From NCBI GenBank assembly GCA_002077045.2, contig KZ111151.1, positions 1,040,437 to 1,104,436 of the forward strand: a stretch of DNA of 64,000 nucleotides, read 5' to 3'. The position numbers were made by a program, and so were the translations under genes. Under the pieces are notes generated by a model that saw only the letters and a program-made list of their open reading frames with translations, made no database searches and was not told the DNA's origin. This stretch comes from Rachicladosporium sp. CCFEE 5018 (lineage: Eukaryota; Ascomycota; Dothideomycetes; Cladosporiales; Cladosporiaceae). Every line of letters starts with the position of its first letter. The first letter of the stretch is position 1. Below are positions 1 through 9,831 of this stretch, one piece after another.

Positions 1-1833
1 AAGCCGAAAACCCCAGAGCCGTCGTTGGCCCAGGCAAATGATCTCAGAGGTGTCGCATGGTCCGTCACTATGCAGTCTGGTAGAGCAGCCCGAGTACAGC
101 GTGCAAATGCGCAGGTCAAACACATCGGCAGCCCGAGGATTCCTACGTCAGAAATCATCCCGATCAGCAACAAAGGCTCGCCACAACGACAGCTTCGGAC
201 TCGGCGACGATCAAGCGCACCTAGCTTGGCGCAGTTGCAAGCCAATCCTGAGGCCATGATTGAGGAAGACCAACTTTCGCCGCTACCGATCAACACTAGC
301 TTCAGTCCATCATCACCGCCGAGGATCCGTACACCGGTGGCGCCAGCAAGACGGCCTGCTCAAGTCGAAGTCGTACCCAGAGCGGCTGTCCCAGTCCAAG
401 AACCGCACGTCGACGACGATCAGTTATCGCCACTACCGAGCAAACAGCACTTCGCTCCAGCAGAGTTGTTGAAGCCGGAGTATCCACATTCAAGCGGGCC
501 CAAGCGCAGCAAAAGCGATGCATCCGCACGACCTGCAGTGCGCATTCCGTCGCCACCTCCGAATCGCTCGATCTTCCCTCAGTACAATCACGATCGACCC
601 CTCGCGCAACAACAGTACTTCCCACCCCCAGCGAATGCGATACACGCGGCTCCAGTGTCAGCTCGAATACCGCAGACGGGCGGGAAAGCCATGACTACTA
701 CTACAACACCCTGGACAGACTCGGCTGTCGTATTGCCCGATTTCACGCAAAAGCTACCCCGAGCGAGCAAGCCCGATGCGTTTGCAATATGGTACGCTTC
801 TACGACAACATCCCCGCCTGCCGGACGTAAAGTCTGCCTCGATCTGGCACAACCTGCTGGTAGCGCGATGCCGCTCGTTCTCGGTATTGAAGGACACTCC
901 CTGTACTCCATGACCGCAACAGACGCTCCATCCGTTGGAAAGACACCTGCCCACAAGCACGTCTCCGTGCAGAAAGCTTGCCCCGAAACGGACATTGCGT
1001 CGCCTGTCGCTCAGCTCCATCTTCCCACTACGCCACCTACCATTAGCGACGAGCCGCTGACTTCTGTATTTCCGCATCAAGCAGCTGTGGACGCGATCCA
1101 CTTTGTTGCGAACACGCCAACAGCATGCGAGATTGCACACTTCGACCCGACTGGTATATCCGAGGAAGCATCACGCCTGGCCAAGGATGCTGTAGCAGAC
1201 GCTCATCTTCGCTACACGTGTCAGCTCAGCCGCCTGACCCGCCGACGAGACAGCTTCAGCATCCTGACAGCCTCGTACATTCTACAGCATCCTATGCTCG
1301 GTCCGCTCATCATCACGGTCAAGAAGTCAACATCTCCTTCTGCACCTCGCGATCCGAAGGCGAAAATCTCACTTCACCATCCTTCGGCTACCGAGGCTGC
1401 GATTGCTGCCGAGAATCTAGTGCTGCTCTCTCTCGATTTCGCTAGCGATACATGCACGATCGACACGCCAGGCTTGATGGCTCTCGATGAGCCCTACATG
1501 ATCGACACGGCTATCAGTGCGGTCTTTGCCGCAGCAGTGCTCGAGAACGACTTTGTTGTCAAGGACACTCTGACTTTCGAGCCCCCACCGAAGACGCCTA
1601 CGGTCGTTCCTGGCACGCCTGGGAAGCTGAGACGGAAGCTATCGACCAGGACAACAAAATCAATCAAGAAAGGCAGGTGGTACAGGCGCACTAAGGTTGT
1701 GGAGATTGATGAGGGCAGCGGTGAGCTGCCTGGAGTAGCTAGAGGGGTGCTGGCTGTTGTAGGCTTGGGGCTCCGTGGCGTGGTGTGGGTTGTTGGAGCT
1801 GGCTTCAGGGCTGGGAGGAGTGCTGTAAGGTAG
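1..1833 (+). CDS. Pro/Ser-rich protein of unknown function, 5' end missing
   Basis: The frame is open from the first base to the TAG at 1831-1833, so the start lies upstream of the window. About 610 residues are visible. The N-terminal 230 are rich in Pro, Ser, Arg and Gln and look disordered. They include two similar acidic/Pro repeats (DDQLSPLPS and EEDQLSPLPI), which could be short linear motifs. The second half is more ordered. The last 45 residues are basic (KSIKKGRWYRRTK) and are followed by a Gly/Val/Leu-rich stretch that could pack against or enter a membrane. I do not recognise a named family. Codon use and the length of the open frame argue for a real gene, and the antisense frames are shadows. 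Confidence 0.7.
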   Translation, partial: KPKTPEPSLAQANDLRGVAWSVTMQSGRAARVQRANAQVKHIGSPRIPTSEIIPISNKGSPQRQLRTRRRSSAPSLAQLQANPEAMIEEDQLSPLPINTSFSPSSPPRIRTPVAPARRPAQVEVVPRAAVPVQEPHVDDDQLSPLPSKQHFAPAELLKPEYPHSSGPKRSKSDASARPAVRIPSPPPNRSIFPQYNHDRPLAQQQYFPPPANAIHAAPVSARIPQTGGKAMTTTTTPWTDSAVVLPDFTQKLPRASKPDAFAIWYASTTTSPPAGRKVCLDLAQPAGSAMPLVLGIEGHSLYSMTATDAPSVGKTPAHKHVSVQKACPETDIASPVAQLHLPTTPPTISDEPLTSVFPHQAAVDAIHFVANTPTACEIAHFDPTGISEEASRLAKDAVADAHLRYTCQLSRLTRRRDSFSILTASYILQHPMLGPLIITVKKSTSPSAPRDPKAKISLHHPSATEAAIAAENLVLLSLDFASDTCTIDTPGLMALDEPYMIDTAISAVFAAAVLENDFVVKDTLTFEPPPKTPTVVPGTPGKLRRKLSTRTTKSIKKGRWYRRTKVVEIDEGSGELPGVARGVLAVVGLGLRGVVWVVGAGFRAGRSAVR

Positions 1834-2655
1834 CACAGGCAAGCATCAGGGGACCCTCGTATCCTCTGTGGCTGTCAACGTGTGCATAGATCGTCAAATG
1901 TAGCCTGAATTCAGTATAGTCGCGGAGTGTGATCCCGTATTATCGTCACCACTCTATGTTATCGTGGACGCTACCGTACCACATCGCGAAGGTCTCCCAC
2001 ACAACGATTGAAAAGTAAATGAATACTTGCTGACTGTCCACCATCGGCAGGACAGACACAGATCCGACGCCGACACTGCATGCTCACGCAACCATCCACT
2101 TTGACCTCGACGTCCCCTTTCACCACACCACCACCATGCACCCTGACCGTATCATCTAGGCCTGAGTGCAACGCACGTTTGATTGCAATATAGGCGCAAG
2201 CATGAGGTAAGCCTGCAAGCCCGTCCCGCACCCTATCGGCAAATGAAAGCTTAGCTTGGAGGTACCTACCTTAGCCAAGGTTCCCCTCTTGCAGATCGTA
2301 TCCCATCCGACACGAGCGCCAGTACGCAGTCGCACGGCATGGATCTGGGTAGCATCAGCCGTCGGAATTATGTGTGTGCGTGCGTACCATGCGGGCAGCG
2401 CAGGCGCCTCCCCTCGCTCGGAGCACAGCTGCGGGCAGAGCCCTATGCGAAGGTAGGTTCAGCTATGATACTTTGTTGCAACGCTCTTCGTCATCTCTGC
2501 TGGTCTGTCGTACCTATATGACTACGCCTTCCATCATTTCTTGACCCTGGACCACGTCTCTCACTTCTGGATCAGCTTTCCTCGCAAGCCACGCCCGGCC
2601 TCGCGCACAGCAGTGTAGCCCTCGACGTGCACGCTCTATAGCACCGCTCGCAGAC
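1834..2655. other. Intergenic, no gene recognised
   Basis: There is no convincing coding frame or RNA gene. The last 150 bases before the MFS start are C-rich and presumably hold its promoter and leader. Confidence 0.5.
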
Positions 2656-4342
2656 ATGGAGAAAGACTCGTCTCCCGGCTCCGACTCGCCAACCAGGATC
2701 GAACATGTCACCGCCATGGAGAAAGGAAACGCAAGCACGTTCGTTGCGCCTACGCGCAGCGAAGAAGCCGCCGTAATCCGCAAGCTGGACCGCCGTTTGT
2801 TACCTTTGGTCTTCGTCCTGTACTCCTTAGCCATTCTCGACCGCTCTAATCTCGGCAAGTAGCTCAAGAAGCTGGGTCTGTGTCGCACATTGACTGACAT
2901 CAACGCAACGTAGGCAATGCTCGACTCGCCGGCATGGTGAAGGACATCGATCTGTCGGGCAATCGCTACAATCTGCTCGGCACTGTGTTTTATATCTTCT
3001 ACATATGCTCGCAATGGCTATGCATGGGTTGGAAGCAGTTCAGCCCTCACAAGTGGTGCGCCTTCTGCGTGTTGTTTTGGGGCTTCATTGCTACTATTCA
3101 AGCAACGGCATTCAACTGGGGTGGCTTGATCGCATGTCGAGGTTTTCTTGGTATCGCTGAGGAGAGTAATATTCCTCAGCGCGTCATATGGTACTGACGC
3201 TGCATTTGCAGGCCTGTTTCGGTCCTGGAGTGCCGCTGTACCTCAGCTACTTCTACCCAAGAGACAAGATAGGCTTCCGACAAGGTGTCTTCATCTCTGG
3301 CGCGGCAATGGCGAACGCCTATGGCGGCGCTCTTGCGTACGGCATCAGTCAAATCAGAGGCAGCGTTGCGCCGTGGCGGATCTTGTTCATCATCGAGGGG
3401 GCACCGACATGCCTCTTCGCGATCCTGGTGTGGTTCTATCTGCCAGACAGTATCATGGAAGCGCCATTCCTCTCTGCGCGTGAGAAGGAGATCGCGCTGC
3501 ACATGACTGCGCGGAACCAGCGTATCGACGTTGACCAGCAGACGGGTATTCGTCTCAAGGAGATGTGGGAAGGCATCAGAGGTAAGTCTCCTTGCCCTAC
3601 TTCGACCCAAGTCCTCTCCGCTAATCCATCTGTGCAGACCCGAAGAGTTGGCTGCCAGCCCTCATGTACTTCGGAGTAAACGTCTCATACGCATCACTCC
3701 CTCTCTTCGTTCCCACCATTATCTCTGAGCTCGGAGCCTTTACCACGATCCAATCGCAAGGCCTCTCAGCACCGCCGTACATCCTCTGCTTCTTTACAAT
3801 CATAACCTTCTGCTATCTCTCCGACCGCTTGCAGATGCGCGGACCTTTCTGCGCTCTTGCAGCCACCCTCGGGGCGATAGGCTTCATCATCAATGCGACG
3901 TGCAAAGGGGCAGGCCCGAGGTACTTCTCGATATTCCTGAGCGTCGAGATCTTTGCTAGTGTAGCGTTACTGCTGGCCTGGGTTGCAAATATTCACTCCA
4001 CGGAGTCAAGGAGGGCAGGTGCCTACACTGTGTTGGCTACTGTTGGGCAGTGCGGACCTTTACTTGGTAAGTATCAACGCTTGTGGACACTGAACGATAC
4101 AGCTGACAGATGTAGGCACGAACGTCTTCCCCATCTCCGAAAAGCCGTACTACAGAAAAGGCATGTGGATCTCGGCTGCGTTTTGTCTCATGGTGGCAGT
4201 GCTGAGCGGGGTGCTCAGCTGCTGGCTGATCTGGGAGAACCGCAAGATGGATCGCGAGGGAGTGCCGGAGGTAGAGGAGTTCGAGGAGACGAGTGGCGGC
4301 AGAGCCGAGGATCGTAACAAGAAGCACAGATACGTGTGGTGA
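2656..4342 (+). CDS. MFS transporter, Dal5/allantoate permease-like (anion:cation symporter family)
   Basis: Predicted 490-residue membrane transporter for a small organic anion; the substrate cannot be read from sequence. Five exons: 2656-2854, 2914-3161, 3212-3581, 3638-4066 and 4116-4342. The joins restore the family signatures DRSNLGNARLAGM in the first helix/loop, then GIAE joined to ACFGPGVPLYLSYFYPR. The C-terminus is hydrophilic, as usual in this family. Intron 1 (2855-2913) has a GC donor (GCAAGT). Intron 2 starts with GAGAGT where GTGAGT would be expected, although its branch point (TACTGAC) and TTGCAG acceptor are perfect. The nearby GTAATA donor at 3166 would shift the frame. Introns 3 and 4 are canonical (GTAAGT). 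The family is secure; whether this copy is functional depends on intron 2. Confidence 0.85.
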
Positions 4343-4555
4343 TTGTAGCAAGAGAGTAGAGGCGATGGTCGTTCATTCTGAGTATACACACCGCATCGCC
4401 TTTGTGTTCACGACCTCTGCATGTAGCAAACCGATCTCCTCGAGATGTCCTTCATGCCCATCAAACTACTCGTCCCGAGTAAGTGCAGTTCCGATCCCAA
4501 GCACCATAATCATGCAGTCTGGTCGTCGAAGAAGAGGTTCGGTCGGTCGGTTGAT

Positions 4556-4743
4556 CTATTTCTGCTAGATTGTCAGTACGTTGCGAGCCAATTGACTGAA
4601 CGACAAGCACATACGCAAGTGCAAGTTCCCGGAGCGCACCCACAGTCGGCGCAAGAGCAGCCAGAGTTCTGTTGAAGCGAAGTCAGCAACGCGGATGAAG
4701 TGAAGTCATGGAGAAGGACTGATCGTACTCCGCAGCCACCCAT
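4556..4743 (-). CDS. Small fungal metallothionein, three exons, about 24 residues
   Basis: A very short spliced gene found by reading the reverse strand. Exon 1 is 4743-4729 (five codons from ATG). Intron 1 is 4728-4669 (60 nt, GTACGA, branch GCTGAC, AACAG). Exon 2 is 4668-4615 (18 codons). Intron 2 is 4614-4562 (53 nt, GTATGT, branch TACTGAC). Exon 3 is Lys plus TAG, 4561-4556; using the alternative CTAG acceptor adds one Gln. The peptide has seven Cys in 24 residues, spaced C-x4-C-x-C-x2-C-x-C-x4-C-x-C, with no aromatic residues and a C-terminal Lys. Neurospora-type copper metallothioneins also have seven Cys in about 26 residues, though with different spacing. Likely role: cytosolic binding of Cu(I), Zn or Cd. 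It lies convergent to the MFS gene. Both introns have textbook signals, which makes chance unlikely. Confidence 0.72.
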
Positions 4744-5413
4744 TGTGATTGTGTGTGAAGGTTGTTGGTTTTGTTTGGTGTTTTGAGGTGATCCTGTTCG
4801 TGTCGTCGAAGGTTGAAGTGCTTGTTGATGTCGAATGTTGATCGAAGAGCGGGAGTTGCACCGAGCTATTATACCCCACTAAGCGCGACTTCTGCGGTTC
4901 TATAAAGTAAGGGTCCGCCCCACTGCTAATCAAGCACAAAGAGCGCAACTCCAGCCCGCCAATTGGGGGGTTTGGCAGGCACATACCAAGACTGAGTGCA
5001 TTTCGCGGTGGCGCGACAAGGGTGGGCGAAGCCGATCGATGGGTCCAGCGCTGCGTGCTTTTCGCGGGTTTGCCCCCGCGCCCAGTGATGACAGCGGCTC
5101 TGGAGGATCGCATTCCTGGCCGTCTCCGGCTGCTGGGCTACTCAATGAGCGTAGCAGGATTCAGACGACGCGACGGCACGAGGCGTGCCATGTGCCATGT
5201 CTTGGCTGCAGGTACCGTCCGGTGCGGTCTGTGAGTGCGGTCTGCCCGCTGGCTGCCTCGCCAGATCGACATCCCGACGGCCGCACTGCTGCTTTGCTAC
5301 CGCGGGCTTCACTGGGGACAAATGAAGGAATGACTGCGAGACCTACCCCTCAAAGCGTGAGTCTCTCACGACCTCGATGAAGCGTCGGCAAGGGCATGTC
5401 GTACATCGCTACA
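4744..5413. other. Intergenic between metallothionein and flavin protein genes
   Basis: It holds the leader and promoter of the metallothionein gene (4744 to about 4900). The rest contains only short frames on both strands with no recognisable protein. Confidence 0.45.
4867..4874 (-). promoter_or_regulatory. Possible TATA box of the metallothionein gene
   Basis: The reverse strand reads GTATAATA about 124 nt before the ATG at 4743. It is followed by a CA-rich stretch (ACATCAACAAGCACTTCAAC) typical of a fungal 5' leader. This is inferred from position and composition only. Confidence 0.4.
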
Positions 5414-6340
5414 CTACCACAACGTCGCTAGTGGCGAGATAATAGCACGCTCTGCCTTCACGAGAACGTCCCGGTCCAGCATTCTTCCACCATACTGAAG
5501 TACCAGGACAGCGAAGAGAGCTCCCATGACAGCTGCCAGCAGCATGTCTCGAAATGCGTGTCTTGTTCCGGGACCTCCATAGGCTGTCGGCGCCAGTGGA
5601 CCGACCATCTTCTTCAATGGGGTAATGCCATCTGACTTCATCGTCTTCTGCGCATTATGAGTCCCGGGTAAGCCGTCCATACTCCATGCGTTCTTCGATG
5701 CCCAGTACCTGCGCTGTAGTCAGTGACTTGCGGACATCAACTGCGGCGACTGGTCGACTCACTTAGGCAGACTCTCAGCCTTGTTGCCAGCCGCTTCCTT
5801 CTCAGCTTTCTTCTTGAAGAAGTCGTTCAGAATGGGGCGATGCTCCTTGAAGTCATAGTACGGTACACTGAACCCACAGCTCGTCCCCACCTGATGGATG
5901 TCGATTAGAATAATCGATCTCGTCCCCGGAATGCAGTCGATCTTGTGCTCCTTGACGAATGCCTCGAACGCTGGCGTCGATGCCTCTAGCACTCGACCGT
6001 GCCCAAACAATCGCATGATCCGCGGTGGCCCTTCGAAGGCGTTCATCAAAATGGTGACACGGTTGTTGCCAGGCTCATAGATGTGAGAAACAGTTTCATT
6101 GCCGCTGCCTGTTAATTCGTGGTACCAGAAAGTCTTGGTGTCCAGGACTCCGAAGTAGTCATCGCCGCCCTTGGGCGAGACGTTGACGTGACCTTTGCCT
6201 GATAAGGGGGCGCTGGCGACCCAGAACATCTTTTGTGCTTTGATCCATGGGATCATGGACTACGGATGGTCAGTGACTGTCGAGAGAACATAGTCAGGCT
6301 AGTGACACACTTTCGGAATCTCCTCGTAGAAATGCCCCAT
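5414..6340 (-). CDS. Pyridoxamine 5'-phosphate oxidase-family (FMN split-barrel) protein with C-terminal membrane segment
   Basis: 273 residues in three exons: 6340-6311, 6259-5763 and 5708-5414. The start MGHFYEEIPK followed by WIKAQKMFWVASAPL is the usual beginning of this fungal family. SGKGHVNVSPKG and FWYHELTGSGNET fit the flavin-binding barrel. After the barrel the join gives LPKYWASKNAWSMDGLPG, another conserved block. Near the C-terminus, MLLAAVMGALFAVLVLQYG is a clear transmembrane helix, so the protein is probably tethered to a membrane. Both introns (51 and 54 nt) keep the frame. The reaction is unknown. The family covers FMN-dependent oxidases/reductases and haem- or F420-binding relatives, so the name does not imply vitamin B6 synthesis. 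Confidence 0.85.
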
Positions 6341-6957
6341 CTTGACAGTGTGACCCCGTTCCACTCGGAAGAGTCCCTTCGTTGATGATCCAGAGATCTG
6401 GCTATCACTACTGCCAGTCGACTACGAATGCGCAATCATATGACCAAGTCCAGTGAATTCGTCTGCCTTAGCTTTAGAAAGCAAGAGATCTGGGTCGGTT
6501 CAGAGAACAATGTATGGCATCGCCTCACGACACACACACTGTCACCTCCGTGGCTCTATGCGAAAATGCAATTTGAGAAAAAGATGAGACCCTCACCATA
6601 CACCCCAAGGCATGCCTTGAGTCATCTACGTGTAGCTATTGCAATGCGATGTCCGCTTCCGACCGAGGTGGGGTCGATCCTGTTGCTACAGCACGCAGGT
6701 GCGACAGAGAGCCACGCTACATTTGTCCACTGTAAATGTGCGTTCTTCTTCGACATCCGTGTGCAGGCGAGATCGAACACCAAGTCGGGAGACTCAGAGG
6801 AGCATTCTCTCTTGCGCCGTGCGCTTCTAAAGTGCTTGCATCAACCACAGTGTCAAATGACATCACCAACGCGTCTCCCGTCGCGTACCCAAATCAGCTC
6901 ATGGTCTCACTTAAATCAAACCGGTCTTTGTTGATTTGGTGATCGAACACCGCTATC
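6341..6957. other. Intergenic, shared upstream region of two divergent genes
   Basis: It separates the starts of the flavin protein (-) and the 386-residue gene (+). No further gene or clear motif was seen. Confidence 0.45.
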
Positions 6958-8118
6958 ATGTCCGCCTCCTCCGCTCTCCAAGATCTCCTCCGCTTCCTCA
7001 CCCAAGAAGCCAAGCTCCCCCTCTCCCTAGCCCTCTCCAAGATTCCCCTCCTCCAAAAGTCCTCCCTCTCAACCCCAGAGCAGATCGCAAAAGCCAAACC
7101 AGCAGACCTTCTGCCGATCATAGAAGACGAGAAGCAGAGGAAACAGCTCTTCGCAGCTGCGAAGCGCGTCGTGAAGAAACGGGCTGCTGGGGAAGATGCA
7201 CATGGAGCTGAGTCGCCGAGTAAGAAGAGGAAGAGGGGCGAGGCCTCGCTGTTTGAGGTCAAGGCGGAGCAGACGCCGGAGGAGCTTGAAGCGGGTCTGG
7301 CTCTGCCTAGTGGGGCTGCGGCAGAGGAGGAGCTGCAGGAGAAGGTCCTGTTCACGAATCGCGCGCCACTTGTGCTAGCTATGACCGTGACGCTGCTGAA
7401 GTACACCATGCCCGAGCAGCCTCTGTCCAGTCGGCTGAGTCTGGCGCAGGCTTATGTGAGCTTGACGAGTAGAGCTAGAGCTGTGAATCTGGGGATCGAG
7501 AAGGATAGTGCGGAGGCTGAGGGCTGGGGTGAAGGGTTGGCTGAGGTTGAGGTTATGGGGAAGAGGATCAGAGTCTTGAGACGGTGGGGTTACGAGGCCA
7601 AGACGGATCAGCCCGTGGAGAGCGAGGCAGGTGTGATGACTGAGGACGATCCAGCCGCGGTGAAACAAGAGGACGAAGTAGATGAAGCTCAGCAAGAGGA
7701 ACCAGCCCTCTGGGGTCTCGACCTCGAAGCGCTCAAAAACTCCAAAACCGAAACCATCAACGTCCTCAAAGCCCAAAGCGCCACAACGGCCAATATGCCC
7801 ATCCACACGCCCCAGTCCGCGCGCGCCTACCTCTTCAAATCCTTCGACTCTCCGCCTTCCGCCGCGCCAGGCAAGAAGCCTACGGCCGCTGTTAAGGCTG
7901 CCGAGAAAGAGCACAACCTCGGCATGCTGTTGCAGACTATCGAGATGCTGTTCCAGTCTTGGCTTGTTGCTATCACGCCGCAGGAGCTGGAGAAGCGGAT
8001 CTGGGGGTGGTATGTGCAGGTGCGGCCGGATGTTGAGCATGGGGTTGCGGGGTGGGGTGGGAAGAATGAGTTGAAGCTTGGGAAGATTCTGGCGCTGCGG
8101 CGCGCTGCAGACGGCTGA
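6958..8118 (+). CDS. Conserved fungal protein, probably nuclear; function unknown
   Basis: 386 residues in a single exon starting at the first ATG. Residues 1-75 are helical, with a PLSLALSKIPLL...STPEQIAKAKPADLLPII pattern reminiscent of helix-hairpin-helix domains. A basic cluster (SKKRKR, near residue 90) is a likely nuclear localisation signal. A central block contains APLVLAMTVTLLKYTMPEQ and PLSSRLSLAQAYVSLTSRAR, then VMGKRIRVLRRWGY; these have the look of a conserved fold. The middle is acidic (EDDPAAVKQEDEVDEAQQEE) and the C-terminus helical (MLLQTIEMLFQSWLVAI). I cannot name the family. The antisense frames at 6894-7409 and 7375-8276 are shadows. Confidence 0.75.
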   Translation: MSASSALQDLLRFLTQEAKLPLSLALSKIPLLQKSSLSTPEQIAKAKPADLLPIIEDEKQRKQLFAAAKRVVKKRAAGEDAHGAESPSKKRKRGEASLFEVKAEQTPEELEAGLALPSGAAAEEELQEKVLFTNRAPLVLAMTVTLLKYTMPEQPLSSRLSLAQAYVSLTSRARAVNLGIEKDSAEAEGWGEGLAEVEVMGKRIRVLRRWGYEAKTDQPVESEAGVMTEDDPAAVKQEDEVDEAQQEEPALWGLDLEALKNSKTETINVLKAQSATTANMPIHTPQSARAYLFKSFDSPPSAAPGKKPTAAVKAAEKEHNLGMLLQTIEMLFQSWLVAITPQELEKRIWGWYVQVRPDVEHGVAGWGGKNELKLGKILALRRAADG

Positions 8119-8283
8119 GTTGACAGTGACGAGCTCATTCCTTGCGACCGCCACCTTGATTGCTCGTGCGGGTATTCGCAAGGAGCAGATGAGTATTGCA
8201 CATCGCAAATGAGACGAAGCTCCGATGATGTGCCAACCGCCAACTGGTTGATATGGTGCATCGCGGCAATGCTCACGCGATCT

Positions 8284-9270
8284 TCAGGGACGCAGCGGCA
8301 GCCACTGAGTGAGCTTCGCTAAGCTGCTGAATCCAACTGCTCCCACCTCTGCGAGAACGTCGACTAGCGAGCCGGTGGGGGCCGCATCCATCCACTTGAC
8401 ATCTTTCGGAATTCTCTCAGCCTCCCGGTCGATGAGAACGGCATGCCAACCCGCGCCAAGTGCGCCCTGGACGTCTTTTGCGTACTCGTCGCCGACATAG
8501 ATCTTGTGCCAGGTCTCCGGATCGAACGCTTCTTCGGATGCAGACGAGCGCTGCATCGTGGTCCAAAGCAGTTCTTCGGCGGCTTCAAAGCCGCGTCGAT
8601 CAGGCTTCTCGTGCCCGACATCGTAGGACATGACTGTGAAGTCGATGTCAAAGTCTTCTCGGCCCGCTGGCATCTCAGAGTCAGACTGATCGAAACGCAG
8701 TGGGTTTACCTTCAGACCTAAAGACTTCAAAATATCCGGCGTCCGATCATCGGAGTTAGTAATAACACCAACAACCACCCTCCCGCCACCCTCTCTCCCA
8801 TGCTCACGCACCCTCCGTAGCAACGGCAGCACATCATCATACATCGTAAACCCGTCCTTCGAATTGAACCTCTCAATCAACTTCGGCGCCAGATTCTTCG
8901 GCATCGATTCACCCTCTCTCAAGTAAGGCGAGAAAGTACCGTGGATGATGCTCGTCCACCATTTCTCGGATCCGAGGTTGGTGGCACGACCATAGTTTGG
9001 ATTGAGCTTGGACTCGTGTTTGAAGGCTGCCCGGAAGGAGTTGGTCAGGTCTGCTTCGCTGAATCCTGAGAGACCGAGGGATTTGGCCACTTCGCTGTAT
9101 TGGGTTGCTATGGGGGCTTTGGGGGTGTAGAGGGTGCCGAAGGCGTCGAGGCAGAGGAGGAGGTTGCGATTGGCCATGGTTCTACTCTCCTCCTCGGAAA
9201 GCAAGGAAGGCTTTGACGGAGGAGAACTAGGAGAAGAGGAAGAAGGCTGGGTGACCGGCATCAACTGCAT
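8284..9270 (-). CDS. HAD-superfamily hydrolase (HDHD3-like)
   Basis: Predicted 328-residue phosphatase-like enzyme; substrate unknown. Motif I is CLDAFGTLY, with the nucleophile Asp42 and the second Asp replaced by Phe, as happens in the HDHD3-type branch. Motif II is VITNSDDRTP, the motif III Lys is in GHEKPDRRGF, and motif IV is YVGDEYAKDVQGA. The cap sits between motifs I and II, as in subfamily I. The first 30 residues are Ser/Pro-rich and probably not part of the fold. Met32 (codon at 9177), immediately before NRNLLLCLDAFG, is an equally good start. Losing the second Asp is expected to weaken phosphatase chemistry, so some relatives may act as binding proteins rather than enzymes. Confidence 0.88.
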   Translation of the reverse strand: MQLMPVTQPSSSSPSSPPSKPSLLSEEESRTMANRNLLLCLDAFGTLYTPKAPIATQYSEVAKSLGLSGFSEADLTNSFRAAFKHESKLNPNYGRATNLGSEKWWTSIIHGTFSPYLREGESMPKNLAPKLIERFNSKDGFTMYDDVLPLLRRVREHGREGGGRVVVGVITNSDDRTPDILKSLGLKVNPLRFDQSDSEMPAGREDFDIDFTVMSYDVGHEKPDRRGFEAAEELLWTTMQRSSASEEAFDPETWHKIYVGDEYAKDVQGALGAGWHAVLIDREAERIPKDVKWMDAAPTGSLVDVLAEVGAVGFSSLAKLTQWLPLRP

Positions 9271-9831
9271 ATCTCATGTCACTCCTGCCAGCGCGCTGTG
9301 AGTCGGTGTAGCAAACAGTCTGCGCGTGACTTCATCCATGGTCCAATCAGCCCCGCTTCCATTCTCGCTGTGAAGCGCTTATATGTGCATTGTGCGATAG
9401 TGAAGCATCGGAACAAAAGGTTACCTTAGCGCTACGCCATTGCCAAGGCGGAGGCTCTGAGGCAGACGATCAGCTGCGGTGAAGGCCGGTCGTGACCACA
9501 CACGCTCGCGTCGCATGTGAACAAGAGTCTCAAGTGTTGAGTCTCTTGCAAACACCACGCGATGTACTGAGGCCGCTACTATAAGAAGAGTAACGTGGAA
9601 GAAGCTCCAATCGTCCGGCAGGCACTCGAGGGTACCCCTGTAGTCAGCTTTCCCTCAGATCGGACCTCACTACAACAGACACGTGAAGCACGACTCACGA
9701 ACACCACACGACACACGACACCTCCCTGAATCAGACGGGCTCCCTTTCCATCTGATTCGCCAAACGTCCCCCTTACACCCACAAATCATTACCCACATCC
9801 ATAGCGACACCCCCCCACCTCCACCGCCAGG
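9271..9831. other. Intergenic with divergent promoters
   Basis: It lies between two divergent genes. The last 60 bases before 9832 are C/A-rich, typical of a fungal leader. No gene was recognised. Confidence 0.4.

Noticed and set aside
3166..3211. GTAATA donor for MFS intron 2
   Set aside because: Gives a frame shift; the family sequence demands the exon to end at 3161.
4706..5113. 135-codon minus-strand frame overlapping the metallothionein start
   Set aside because: It reads through the leader and first exon in another frame and has low-complexity Ser/Thr content. The spliced Cys-rich reading has correct intron signals and is preferred.
7375..8276. Long minus-strand frames opposite the 386-residue gene
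   Set aside because: Shadow frames; the plus-strand protein has coherent helices, a nuclear signal and a leader.
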